NCBI RefSeq assembly: GCF_031326345.1
Contig: NZ_CP133671.1
Coordinates: forward strand, 5,270,001-5,334,000
DNA length: 64,000 nucleotides
Source of the DNA: Aureispira sp. CCB-E
Lineage (GTDB): Bacteria > Bacteroidota > Bacteroidia > Chitinophagales > Saprospiraceae
Direction: 5' to 3'
In this document: piece by piece, positions 54,197-62,827 of the stretch
Numbering within the stretch: the stretch's first letter is position 1
Layout of the letters: every line of letters begins with the position of its first letter
Notes under the pieces: model-generated
Told to the model about the DNA's origin: nothing
The model's database searches: none
What the model saw: only the letters and a program-made list of their open reading frames with translations
Made by a program: the position numbers and the translations under genes

Positions 54197-54931
54197 TTCA
54201 ACTGATTCCATGACCATTTTTCTACCCCCTAAATCTATTTCTTGTTTCAGTATTTTTCTTGAAGTTCTATCGATATAATACGTGCTTACTGTTGAGTTAT
54301 TAGAAATATCATCTGTTGTTTCTACGACCCAAACTTGTTTTTTCTTTCCTTTAAAAGAAATCGTCATTTTTTTCACACTTCTAATTGTAGCTCTAACAAC
54401 CCCAATTTTTGCAGTAGGGTTATAATCAAAAATCGATATGGTATTAGAATAACCGTTTTTAAGTGGCAACAATCTTACGAGTTCAGGATAAAAATTACTA
54501 TCAAAAAAAGAGGCGTTTGTTTTCTCAGAAATAGGAGTTTTAATGGCTGTTTTTTTGTCTAAATAATACCCTGTTACCTTTTCTCCAAAATTCAAAACCA
54601 TATCTCTTTGAGCATTAAAAGAAGAATGATAAATGGGCTCAAAGTTCAATACCCCAACAACCGTACTATCGATCCATTGTACAGGGGATTGCTTCATGCT
54701 TATTGTTTTGATAATCTGTATCTTTTCGTTGTCTTTTTGAATTTTAGTTTGAATGTTTCCTATCGGTATTTTTAGAGAATCATTGAGCATAAACCAATCC
54801 ATTTCAGATGTCTCAGATTGTATCAAGTTCTTTTTGGCAGGATTATACAAAGGACTTAAAGGAGTTTTTTGACTAAAAGCAGGGCTACAAGCACCTATCA
54901 CGATTAGCCAAACGTAGAATGTGTATTTCAT
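54194..54931 (-). CDS. secreted protein resembling DUF3108-type proteins
   Basis: This 245-residue protein has a signal peptide (MKYTFYVWLIVIGACSPAFSQ). The mature part has alternating strands ending with 'VWVVETTDDISNNSTVSTYY' and 'IDRTSRKILKQEIDLGGRKM', the W-V-V-E... / Y-x-I-D-x-x-S-x-x-I-L-K-x pattern of DUF3108-like and outer-membrane lipoprotein-sorting-like beta folds. It is probably periplasmic. The last residues are encoded by the edge of the terminator hairpin. Confidence 0.65.
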   Translation of the reverse strand: MKYTFYVWLIVIGACSPAFSQKTPLSPLYNPAKKNLIQSETSEMDWFMLNDSLKIPIGNIQTKIQKDNEKIQIIKTISMKQSPVQWIDSTVVGVLNFEPIYHSSFNAQRDMVLNFGEKVTGYYLDKKTAIKTPISEKTNASFFDSNFYPELVRLLPLKNGYSNTISIFDYNPTAKIGVVRATIRSVKKMTISFKGKKKQVWVVETTDDISNNSTVSTYYIDRTSRKILKQEIDLGGRKMVMESVE

Positions 54932-55093
54932 TGATTAACTATTTTATTCCAATGTGCAATTAGATGTTGACAATTTATTCTAACAAAGCCAATTTGGCTT
55001 CATTTTTTAAGCTATTCTAGCTATGACTAAATGTAGCAACTTTTCTGTTTCAACAGGAACAAAACAACTATATATATATATATACGACGAATT

Positions 55094-55417
55094 CTATTGT
55101 TTTTTCGATTTACTAAAATCTCCTTTTGCCCATTGCTCTTGCAATTGAAGATATTTTTCTTGAGGATGACAAGTTACCCAATCAATGTTATTCGCTTTGC
55201 ATACTTTAATGTGAAACAACAATCCAATCAAAGGATGTCCTATGATAAATAAAAAACTCCAGTGTCCAATCCAATTTGCCAGAAGAAAAGAAATACTTAC
55301 ATAAAAAATAAACTTTCCAGGTATCTTCCATTTGGGGCGTACAAATCGTCCTGTGTGACAATAGCCAACAGTCCAGATTAGTATGGCAATAAGAACATAT
55401 AACAGTTCTATATTCAT
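55094..55417 (-). CDS. small membrane protein
   Basis: This 107-residue protein has three hydrophobic segments (about 3-20, 35-52, 55-72) and a polar tail 'CHPQEKYLQLQEQWAKGDFS'. No family is recognised. It begins 24 bp after the stop of the TonB-C/MORN lipoprotein gene, so the two probably form an operon. TATATATATATA lies 3' of it at 55070-55083. Confidence 0.6.
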   Translation of the reverse strand: MNIELLYVLIAILIWTVGYCHTGRFVRPKWKIPGKFIFYVSISFLLANWIGHWSFLFIIGHPLIGLLFHIKVCKANNIDWVTCHPQEKYLQLQEQWAKGDFSKSKKQ

Positions 55418-55441
55418 AATTCTCTTAGTTACATTTTAAGA

Positions 55442-56392
55442 CTAATTTAGCTTAAAGCGAACAGGCAAATTATACTTGACACGAACCTCTTTCCCATTCT
55501 GTCGCCCAGGAATCCATTGCGGCATCAGACGAACTAACCGAAGACACTCTTTTTCCAATGGTTCACAGATTCCTCTAATCGCACGAACATCGACAATCCT
55601 TCCATCCTCCATAACCGTAAAACTAATCACAACCATACCCTCCGCAGCATTTTCACGAGCAAATGAAGGATATTGAATATTGCTATAAATAAACTTCAAT
55701 AGCTTTTGATCGGCACACTTTTTCTTAGCCTTATGGTCGCCCTCTTCTGCTTCACAACCAGGGAATCGTGGCATTTCATCTACAATAACATCATTCTCAC
55801 TCAATTCTGCTTCCTCTACTTCCAATGTTTGTTGAATGATAGAGTCTGCTTTATACATACCTTCATTCACTACCATCCCCAACGTATCGTATTCCACAAA
55901 AGCACCTTCCCGCAAATCATCCTTCCAATAAAGTTCACTTTCCACCTTTCCATTTTGGTAATAATACTTCCAAAGTCCTTGTTTTTCTCCTTTGGTATAT
56001 ATTCCTTCAGAATAAAGCTTTCCATAACTGTAGAATTTCCAGATACCTTCTTTGTAATTGTTCTTATAATTCCCTTCCGAAGTTTTAAGTCCATCATCTG
56101 ACCAACTCATATACGAACCATGCAAAACGTCCCTATCCTCATATTTATATGTACTTAAAGAGGTAATTTGCCTTTTTTCAGGGTAAATACTTCTTACAAT
56201 ATACGCTTCTTCTCCCCTGACAGAATTTATCCCCAAATACCACGCATATACTTTTGTCTCCGTTGGTTCTAAAAAGTCGTCGTAAGCATTTTCATAGGGA
56301 TTTTTTTCAGCAGTTGTTTTAGTTGCTTTCTGAGTCGAATTACAATTGACAACTAAAATAGAAAGAGCAATTAATGCCATTAATTGTTTCAT
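55442..56392 (-). CDS. lipoprotein with MORN repeats and a TonB C-terminal domain
   Basis: The start at 56392 is chosen because MKQLMALIALSILVVNCNST is a lipoprotein signal with lipobox VVNC; the open frame begins at 56467. Residues 85-190 contain MORN/YwqK-type repeats such as 'GLKTSEGNYKNNYKEGIWKF', 'YSEGIYTKGEKQGLWKYYY' and 'WKDDLREGAFVEYD'. The last 90 residues are a TonB-C domain ('EGMVVISFTVMEDGRIVDVR', 'PGRQNGKEVRVKYNLPVRFK'). TonB-C domains contact outer-membrane receptors; here the anchor is a lipid, so the energising role is doubtful and a cell-wall or barrel-binding function is likelier. Confidence 0.85.
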   Translation of the reverse strand: MKQLMALIALSILVVNCNSTQKATKTTAEKNPYENAYDDFLEPTETKVYAWYLGINSVRGEEAYIVRSIYPEKRQITSLSTYKYEDRDVLHGSYMSWSDDGLKTSEGNYKNNYKEGIWKFYSYGKLYSEGIYTKGEKQGLWKYYYQNGKVESELYWKDDLREGAFVEYDTLGMVVNEGMYKADSIIQQTLEVEEAELSENDVIVDEMPRFPGCEAEEGDHKAKKKCADQKLLKFIYSNIQYPSFARENAAEGMVVISFTVMEDGRIVDVRAIRGICEPLEKECLRLVRLMPQWIPGRQNGKEVRVKYNLPVRFKLN

Positions 56393-56537
56393 GTTGTTTG
56401 ATTTAGTTTTGGTTTCAGTAAAATAGAGATCGTTTTGTGCCGACAACAAGTCAGTACAAAGTGACAAAGATAATAATTATGCCCTTTAATTTATCAACAA
56501 AACATGTATTTAGCCTGCTTCTTGAAACGATTGGCAC

Positions 56538-56951
56538 TTAGCTCCCTTTTGTTAACAGACGATTGTTATCATAAATCAAAGCCAATAAAACCCATAAAGC
56601 CCCAAATCCTTCCCACAAAGCGATTAACAAAAGTGCATCTTGATCCTGAACGACACACCAATAGACCAATACAGGTACTGTGATCAATAACCTAAAAACA
56701 ATGGTTATCTTAAAAAAAATAATCACTCTATGGTAAGCCATGTATAAATAGTAAGCTCCCATATTTGTTGAAGCAATACCACTCAAAACAATAATTGATC
56801 TCAACTCAGTTGTATCAACCGAAAATAGGTTCAAACGCTCTACCATATAACTAGGGTGAAATATCGTTGTTATGCCTAATATAAATGCCATACCACCAAA
56901 TACAGCCATAGCAATACGAGATTGCTGATAAGAACAAGTTCTGCGTTTCAT
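56538..56951 (-). CDS. membrane protein with four helices
   Basis: The preferred start is MKRRTCSYQQSR at 56951; the open frame begins at 56987. The 137-residue product has four transmembrane helices (about 14-33, 50-72, 75-98, 105-125). No domain recognised. The 57029 gene lies 77 bp upstream on the same strand. Confidence 0.6.
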   Translation of the reverse strand: MKRRTCSYQQSRIAMAVFGGMAFILGITTIFHPSYMVERLNLFSVDTTELRSIIVLSGIASTNMGAYYLYMAYHRVIIFFKITIVFRLLITVPVLVYWCVVQDQDALLLIALWEGFGALWVLLALIYDNNRLLTKGS

Positions 56952-57028
56952 ACAATACTTTTTAGTAGCTTGACTCTTAGTGAACACAAGCTTAGTTTTA
57001 AAAAGCTGAAAACCTCCTTAAGAGATGA

Positions 57029-57508
57029 TCAGTTATTCTTTTTTTCTAGGTATTGTTTTAATTGTCTTAACAAGGTGAGATGAGCGTTTCGTGCGGTTTT
57101 GGTAACAAAACTTGATAGACCTAAGGGGGCGTTTATCGTTACTTGTTCTAAGATATGAGTATGATTAGTATTACTTGCTGTGAATTGATAAGTGCAAGAT
57201 AGGGAAATACTAGGAAAGCTTCTTACTGTAAAAATGCATGTATTTTCTTCTTCTAATAAAACGCGATGTGCCAAATAAGTTTTAGGGATAAAAATAGATT
57301 TCCATACTTTTACCCGTTCTTGAATTTCAAATATCGTCACATTTTGCCCTTCTTCATCCCGAAACTGTTGTGCAATTCTTACACTTTTGAGCAAAGGGTG
57401 CAAATACACATGATTTTGCAAATCACTAAAAAAACTAAAAACATCTGCTAGCGTTCGTTCTACTACTATATCTATTTCGTAACTAGTTTTTTTTATAATT
57501 GCGTTCAT
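57029..57508 (-). CDS. SRPBCC-family (START-like) protein
   Basis: This 159-residue protein fits the helix-grip fold: N-terminal strand 'YEIDIVVERTLADVFSFFSD' followed by 'NHVYLHPLLKSVRI', central strands ('VTIFEIQERVKVW', 'CTYQFTASNTNHTHILEQVT') and a long C-terminal helix 'KTARNAHLTLLRQLKQYLEK'. These proteins bind hydrophobic ligands in a deep cavity or act as cyclases; the ligand is unknown. It neighbours a membrane-protein gene downstream. Confidence 0.8.
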   Translation of the reverse strand: MNAIIKKTSYEIDIVVERTLADVFSFFSDLQNHVYLHPLLKSVRIAQQFRDEEGQNVTIFEIQERVKVWKSIFIPKTYLAHRVLLEEENTCIFTVRSFPSISLSCTYQFTASNTNHTHILEQVTINAPLGLSSFVTKTARNAHLTLLRQLKQYLEKKNN

Positions 57509-57595
57509 AAAATCATGATTCTTTGATCATTCGATATTAATATGTTATCGCCAATAAGAATTTACAATATCTCTCTTAATCCTTTTATAAGGGTT

Positions 57596-58645
57596 CTATC
57601 GGTCGTAATTGATGGTTTCCAGCTGAATTGGAGTAGGATTTAAACGAATCCACTTCACAGCAACTTCACACAACCTTGCTGTGCTCCCCGATTTTCGTTT
57701 AATCTCTTTAATCAGTCCTGTAAGTTCTTTCAAAATATCTTGTTCAATTTCTTGCCCAAACTGAACAAACTCGTAGAAAGCATCTGCCATTCTTTTATAA
57801 TCACTATCCCAATTTATGCCACCATTTCCATCCAATTCATTGGCAATTCGACCAGAAATTCGAATTACTTCTCCTTGAATTGTTTGAGCTGGTCCACTAG
57901 AGGGAACTAAGAAATTCCAAAGCTCTTGATGCTGTTGCTGCCAAGTTGTTGCTTGTACAGAAATAGGTGATTTTCCGTCATGTATTCTTCTTCTTTTTAC
58001 AGGAGTAACATCAAATAAAATATATAGCTCGTCGAGAGCATTGCTTACCTCATCAACAAGATCTTGATTAAAGTTATTTCTGTGAAACTCAAATTGTTCT
58101 CCGATTTCTCTAACCATTTTTTTAGTCAATGGGCTTAATGTTGCTTTTGCATTGATAAGAATTTTAGCAATTTCAAGTACACGAATGATAGTAACATTCT
58201 GACAAAACCTTAAGGTCAACTCTAAAGGAGTTAAGTTATCTCTATTCAAAGCATCAATTGAAGCTCCCCTTTCTACTAATATTTGGGTATTTTTTACATG
58301 GTGTGAAGAAACTGCTGCGTGCAAAGGAGTCCCTATTGAACTTCCATTATCATGAATATCTGCCCCAAGTTCTAATAAACTTTCAATATTTCCTAAACGA
58401 CTTTTAGCTCTATTATGAAGTGGCGTATTTCCCCAAGTATCTCTTGCTTTTAAATTCGCACCATGCTCGACCAACCACTTCGCTAACTCATGTGGACATT
58501 GGTCAAACGCCAGTGCTGTTTTTTTACCATAACCTCTATATGCATCCAATTCACATTTATCAAATACCTTGATTAACTCCTCTATACTTGCTTCTTTTAA
58601 GAGTGTCTCAAAATTTTTAGGAAGCGTTTTTCTTTTTCTTGCCAT
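57596..58645 (-). CDS. ankyrin-repeat protein
   Basis: This 349-residue protein has about five ankyrin repeats in residues 45-175: 'HELAKWLVEHGANLKARDTW', 'GNTPLHNRAKSRLGNIESLL', 'GTPLHAAVSSHHVKNTQILV', 'LDRDNLTPLEL'-like final unit (reads NRDNLTPLELTLRF). The C-terminal 170 residues are helical with no domain recognised. No signal peptide is seen. The start is 11 bp from the stop of the upstream 178-residue gene, so they are co-transcribed and may interact. Confidence 0.88.
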   Translation of the reverse strand: MARKRKTLPKNFETLLKEASIEELIKVFDKCELDAYRGYGKKTALAFDQCPHELAKWLVEHGANLKARDTWGNTPLHNRAKSRLGNIESLLELGADIHDNGSSIGTPLHAAVSSHHVKNTQILVERGASIDALNRDNLTPLELTLRFCQNVTIIRVLEIAKILINAKATLSPLTKKMVREIGEQFEFHRNNFNQDLVDEVSNALDELYILFDVTPVKRRRIHDGKSPISVQATTWQQQHQELWNFLVPSSGPAQTIQGEVIRISGRIANELDGNGGINWDSDYKRMADAFYEFVQFGQEIEQDILKELTGLIKEIKRKSGSTARLCEVAVKWIRLNPTPIQLETINYDR

Positions 58646-58656
58646 ATTGTGATTCG

Positions 58657-59193
58657 TTAATGGTAAGAGACAATATACCAGTTATTTTCCACTCCATTCA
58701 CAATCGTAGATTTTTCTTCATCTCGAACCACTCTTACCCCAGTTTTATACAAACGAATAAATGATATAAAAAGCCCTCTAAGACCATCATTGACATAAGG
58801 CGTATAGGTTTCTATAATTACTTTTTTCTCTTCTTTGTTGTGTTCTATACACTTGAAATAACCTGCGTATCCATTTCTATGATTCATATCATACATTGGA
58901 CCTAATACCTCTAAAAACTTATCCAATGTCTCCAAGCCTTCGGGCGTTACAATTTCATCTGCCGCAGATTTGCCTAGCTCAAAAATGGTATTTACACCAT
59001 ACTCTCTTTCAATTCTTTTATAAAATCGAATTAAAATATCTAGCTTATACCACTCCTCTAGTTTAGGGTCCGCAATCCCCTCCTCTTCGAGCATTTTTAG
59101 GAGGTTTTTCTTAATAAAATTAGGTTTGGCGAAAATAGGATTAAATGCAGATTGCCCGATAAATTCAGTGTTGGGATCAATAGGCTCTAGCAT
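58657..59193 (-). CDS. hypothetical protein paired with the ankyrin protein
   Basis: This 178-residue soluble protein has a helical N-terminal half and a strand-rich C-terminal half ('GYAGYFKCIEHNKEEKKVII', 'NDGLRGLFISFIRLYKTGVR', 'VENNWYIVSYH'). The order vaguely recalls the 4-vinyl reductase / H-NOX-like fold, but no diagnostic haem or metal ligand pattern was found. It is the first gene of a two-gene unit with the ankyrin gene, a layout common in effector/immunity or chaperone/partner pairs. Function unknown. Confidence 0.6.
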   Translation of the reverse strand: MLEPIDPNTEFIGQSAFNPIFAKPNFIKKNLLKMLEEEGIADPKLEEWYKLDILIRFYKRIEREYGVNTIFELGKSAADEIVTPEGLETLDKFLEVLGPMYDMNHRNGYAGYFKCIEHNKEEKKVIIETYTPYVNDGLRGLFISFIRLYKTGVRVVRDEEKSTIVNGVENNWYIVSYH

Positions 59194-59223
59194 ATCTTTA
59201 ATTTTATGGTTATGAATATTAAT

Positions 59224-59361
59224 ACTCCGTTGATTTTTTAGTTTTCTTACGAAAAACGTAAAAAAGCATCTTGCATTAGTTTGATTATCAATCTTTTAGT
59301 ATAAAAGCCAACAAAGATACATCTTGCTGATAATCAAACTAATACGATTTTTCAACGGAGT
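59224..59361 (-). mobile_element. MITE-like element B (138 bp)
   Basis: Perfect 10-bp termini ACTCCGTTGA / TCAACGGAGT with AAT on both sides (59221-59223 and 59362-59364). Inside, TTAGTTTGATTATCA (59277-59291) and TGATAATCAAACTAA (59329-59343) form a long second inverted repeat, so a transcript would fold into a hairpin. It aligns with element A at 36974-37210. Confidence 0.72.
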
Positions 59362-59468
59362 AATGGAATATAATAAGTCTCTTCAATAAATGTTGTTGCT
59401 ATTTCAATAATACAATTAAGTAATCAAGCAGGTTAAAACAAGCTTTTCTGATAAAGAGTACAAAAGGC

Positions 59469-59523
59469 TGTTTACTTCGTGAGATCGCTTTGTTTAGTTA
59501 GTTGTGCTACTACTACATAGTAC
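59469..59523 (+). repeat. dispersed short repeat, long copy
   Basis: TTACTTCGTGAGATCGCTTT followed by GTTTAGTTAGTTGTGCTACT matches the reverse complement of 63480-63534 over about 45 bp with few differences. These two copies define the longest form of the family. Confidence 0.65.
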
Positions 59524-59720
59524 TTATTATTTTTTTAAACGATTACTTATCGTGAATAATACAACGCTATCCTTAACAAGGATTAATATATAACCTTTCT
59601 CCAAATTATCAAAACAACTAGGTATACTGTTTAATAAATTATAAGTAAGTGGACAGGAAAAAATATAGTTAAAAATGTAATTGTTTTTAGTGCTGTTCAA
59701 AGAAAAGAATTGAAGTTTTA

Positions 59721-59750
59721 CCTGCGGTGCTACTTCGTGGTAGCGGGCTA
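59721..59750 (+). repeat. dispersed short repeat, hairpin copy
   Basis: TACCTGCGGTGCTACTTCGT followed by GGTAGCGGGC. GCTAC and GTAGC pair around TTCGTG. It resembles the core of element C. The stretch 59362-60041 contains no believable gene. Confidence 0.55.
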
Positions 59751-59969
59751 AAACGAGATTTTTTGATGAAGAACAGTGCAAAAAGGATTCTATTTTGCCT
59801 ATAAATTTTTATAAACGATTATTTATTGTTTGTAAAAAACCTTTAAATCCAATTGATGATTTTTCAAAAGCCAATCCCCATTCTGATCATTTCTTCAAAT
59901 ATTAAAAGGTTACTTTTTTACTCCTAAGGCATTAACAGGAAGAATAATTAAATTTCTATAACAAATAAT

Positions 59970-60014
59970 ATTCCGTTGACTACCTACGGTGCTACTTCGT
60001 AGCTTCAACGGAGT
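59970..60014 (+). mobile_element. minimal MITE-like element C (45 bp)
   Basis: Termini ATTCCGTTGA (59970-59979) and TCAACGGAGT (60005-60014) match the ACTCCGTTGA family with one change. The 25 bp between are a short-repeat core with the hairpin GCTACTTCGTAGC. The flanks are AAT and GAT. It ends 27 bp before the start codon at 60042. Confidence 0.6.
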
Positions 60015-60041
60015 GATGAACAAATTAACCCACTTTAATTT

Positions 60042-61616
60042 ATGAAATACATTCTATGCCTCCTGATTTTCTTTCTATTTTTAGAAAAACCCCATGCTCA
60101 AATAGTACGTATAGACTACCTTATGGAGACAGTCCCCCAACTGGTTGCTCCTATTTCCAATACTCCACTAGCCAAAAACCAGTATCCCATTTCGATGCAT
60201 TATGGAAGTGCTCAGATTAAAAATCTTGACATCATCACAAAACTTAAGCGAAAAACCATTACAAGAATTGATTTAATTTACACTGCCTACAAACGTTCCA
60301 ATAAGTTTGAACAACACTCCCTTAATCGGCAAAGAATTCAAACCTTAAAGCGCCACTTTCCCATTGTATTTGATAACAACCTAATTCAGTGGAATTTTAT
60401 CGAACAACAAACGACCGATTATCAAATGGCAGAAGATTTATTTCATGGATTTATGGTGTATACTACTGAACCTGCTGAAGTTTCAGCACCCAATTCATCA
60501 ACCATCTCTGAATCTAGCAATGGTCGCTCGAAACTTTCTACAGAAGAAGAAATTGTCATTATTAAGAAGATACTCGAAGAAGCTTTTGGCTCCTCTAGTG
60601 GTACTTTTGCAAGTGAGTCGCCGCTATCTGGTGGAGGGGGAACATATGAAGCTCCCAAAACCATTATCAAAATAGATACCCTTATTAGTGAACGTGTTAT
60701 TAAAAATACAACTCGACGTTTCACAGGGCTTTATCTCCCTAGAAATAAACGTTTGCTAGAAAAAGGCAAACGATTTAAAAGACCTGGTCTATTCAAGCTT
60801 CGAAAAAAAGAGTCTTTAGATCCAGATCCTGCTTTGGATAAAACTGTTTATGATACTACCTTTACAGAATCAGAGATTTATGAAGAAGGCTCTACAACAC
60901 GGTCTATAATTAGTACTCTTTCTAAAAGCGGATATTCTGGTGGCTGGTCCCCCGGCAGAAGTAGTTATCGCCAACATTTGCAAGATACTGTTGTACTAAG
61001 GGTTTTAGAAAAGCGAAAAACTCGTTGGGAAAATCATATTATTGTGGAAGATGTTACAGGGAGTATGTATCCTTATATTGCACAAACTTTTATTTGGAGA
61101 CGCAACAACTTTGAGCGTTTAAACGCTCCTCCATTTGTCTTTTTTAACGATGGGGACACTGGTCCTAATGGTTATGAACACATTGGTAACATTAAAGGCA
61201 TTTACGATATTCAAGACGATAATATCGAAGTTGTTGAAGAAGTTTGTTATAGTACCATGCGCAAAGGTTCTGGTCGAGATGCGCCAGAAAACAATTTAGA
61301 AGCTGTGATTAAGGCTTTAAAAAAATACCCTGACAATGAAGGCATTGTTATGATTGCAGACAATTTTGCGCCTGTAAAAGATATTAAATTATTATCCAAA
61401 ATTGATATTCCTATCCAAATTATTCTTTGTGGTGTGGAACGCTCTGGAGGTCGAATTCATGCGGATTATCTAAAAATTGCCATAAAAACCAAAGGTGCCA
61501 TTTATACGATGAACGATGATTTCGAAGCCTTATCCGAACTAGAAGGAGGCAACACTATAAAAATCGGAGATCAAAAATTTAAGCTAACAGGGGACGAACT
61601 TCTTTTAGTACATTAA
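60042..61616 (+). CDS. secreted protein with a vWA-like domain
   Basis: This 524-residue protein has a signal peptide (MKYILCLLIFFLFLEKPHAQ), a low-complexity Ser/Gly linker (about 145-200), a basic region (about 230-265), and a C-terminal vWA-like domain (about 330-500). 'HIIVEDVTGSMYPYIAQTF' supplies the D-x-T/S-x-S-type metal site in the form D-V-T-G-S, 'RDAPENNLEAVIKAL' the conserved E/N helix, and 'EGIVMIADNFAPVKDIKLL' the fourth strand with Asp. Such domains bind proteins through a divalent metal. It may be periplasmic or on the surface. A MITE-like element lies directly upstream. Confidence 0.78.
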   Translation: MKYILCLLIFFLFLEKPHAQIVRIDYLMETVPQLVAPISNTPLAKNQYPISMHYGSAQIKNLDIITKLKRKTITRIDLIYTAYKRSNKFEQHSLNRQRIQTLKRHFPIVFDNNLIQWNFIEQQTTDYQMAEDLFHGFMVYTTEPAEVSAPNSSTISESSNGRSKLSTEEEIVIIKKILEEAFGSSSGTFASESPLSGGGGTYEAPKTIIKIDTLISERVIKNTTRRFTGLYLPRNKRLLEKGKRFKRPGLFKLRKKESLDPDPALDKTVYDTTFTESEIYEEGSTTRSIISTLSKSGYSGGWSPGRSSYRQHLQDTVVLRVLEKRKTRWENHIIVEDVTGSMYPYIAQTFIWRRNNFERLNAPPFVFFNDGDTGPNGYEHIGNIKGIYDIQDDNIEVVEEVCYSTMRKGSGRDAPENNLEAVIKALKKYPDNEGIVMIADNFAPVKDIKLLSKIDIPIQIILCGVERSGGRIHADYLKIAIKTKGAIYTMNDDFEALSELEGGNTIKIGDQKFKLTGDELLLVH

Positions 61617-61620
61617 AAAC

Positions 61621-61661
61621 AAAGAGCCATTCTAGGAATTATTTCCTTGGATGGCTTTCTT
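61621..61661. terminator. bidirectional terminator
   Basis: AAAGAGCCAT / ATGGCTTTCTT form the outer stem and GGAA/TTCC the inner stem, between the convergent genes ending at 61616 and 61685. Confidence 0.65.
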
Positions 61662-61684
61662 GTTTAACAAAATCAAAGTATGCA

Positions 61685-62650
61685 TTACTTAAAAACTACC
61701 TGATAATCATAAGTCATTCCTGGATCACATATTTCAAGAGTTCCTTTTAGGGCATCAGAAATTACTTGTTGTGCTTTCTCTTTATGATAACGACTTAATT
61801 CAACTTTTAACCACTTATCTCTTACTTTTGAGGACTCCCCTCCTCCTATACTTTTTACCCAAATAAATTCTTGTTTTTCACTTCGATCTTTCAGACCAAT
61901 ATATTTTTCGCTACAAGGGGCATTGTATATTCCCTTATAAGATATAGTTTTTTGTCCAAGTAATTTCACTAAGCTTGTTTTTTCAATTTCTTTTTCAAGC
62001 TTTTCAATCGTTATAATATCTAAAGGTACTCCCTCATCGACTCCTTGTAGATTATTTTTGATATTGACTTGAGGCAGTTTAGGCAAAGCCCAATCTCTGA
62101 TCTCAAAAGAATACATTTTCTCCCATTTTTTATTGAAAGTATAAATTTGAAAAGTATTTATACTAGAATTATCATCATGGTAACAAACAAAACCAATTTC
62201 ATCAGTTCCATTGCCATCCATATCTCCAATTTTTTCTAGCCAAGCAAGACCAAAATCGCCAATATTTTTTAAGGTATCAACTAAAGAAGCGTTATCTACT
62301 AAAAATGAATAGTTTTCGCCAATTTCATGTCTAAAATAAGCATAACTACCAACAGGGATATTTTCGTAAAATTTATTGGTTTCTTTTCTTGTTTTAAGAC
62401 TGACGAATTTTTCTGTCAGAGTATCTATCTTACCATCTCCATCAAAATCACCACTAATTTTAAAACGATATCCCCAAATAGCTTTCCCCATAACTTCTTC
62501 AATACGCTCCTCTTTAATCACCTCTTTTGGAGTTACTTTTATCGAATAATTGGACTCTTGTTCCGTACTTTTTTCCGAATTCTGATTGCATGAAAAAATA
62601 AAGATTGATAAAAATAAAAGTAGTCCCCCTTTACAAGTAATACTCATCAT
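61685..62650 (-). CDS. lipoprotein with FG-GAP-like calcium loops
   Basis: This 321-residue protein has a lipoprotein signal (lipobox IFSC near residue 21). Two D-x-D-G/N-x-G-x-x-D loops are visible: 'GDFDGDGKIDTLTEK' and 'GDMDGNGTDEIGFVCY', as in FG-GAP/beta-propeller-derived repeats, with an insertion between them. The rest is mixed strand/helix without a recognised family. It should sit on the inner or outer membrane facing the periplasm. Confidence 0.7.
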   Translation of the reverse strand: MMSITCKGGLLLFLSIFIFSCNQNSEKSTEQESNYSIKVTPKEVIKEERIEEVMGKAIWGYRFKISGDFDGDGKIDTLTEKFVSLKTRKETNKFYENIPVGSYAYFRHEIGENYSFLVDNASLVDTLKNIGDFGLAWLEKIGDMDGNGTDEIGFVCYHDDNSSINTFQIYTFNKKWEKMYSFEIRDWALPKLPQVNIKNNLQGVDEGVPLDIITIEKLEKEIEKTSLVKLLGQKTISYKGIYNAPCSEKYIGLKDRSEKQEFIWVKSIGGGESSKVRDKWLKVELSRYHKEKAQQVISDALKGTLEICDPGMTYDYQVVFK

Positions 62651-62827
62651 AAATTTTGGATTTTATTGTTTTGTCGCCTCTTCACTTTCTTAAATTTGAA
62701 CTCATAATTTCTCGAATTTTCAACAACTTAAGTTTTTACTTTTACTAAATGAAAAAAGTTGCTATTTTAAAAGTCTAATAAACTTGTGCTTGAACCTAAG
62801 CATATCATTATCAACAATCAAAAAAGA

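Noticed and set aside
59527-59781. 84-codon minus-strand frame
   Set aside because: It includes a dispersed-repeat copy, has no recognisable domain, and its composition matches translated AT-rich intergenic DNA.
60042-61616. Contact-dependent toxin or polymorphic toxin reading of the 524-residue protein
   Set aside because: The C-terminal domain fits a vWA-like fold with a metal site, and no immunity gene follows it.
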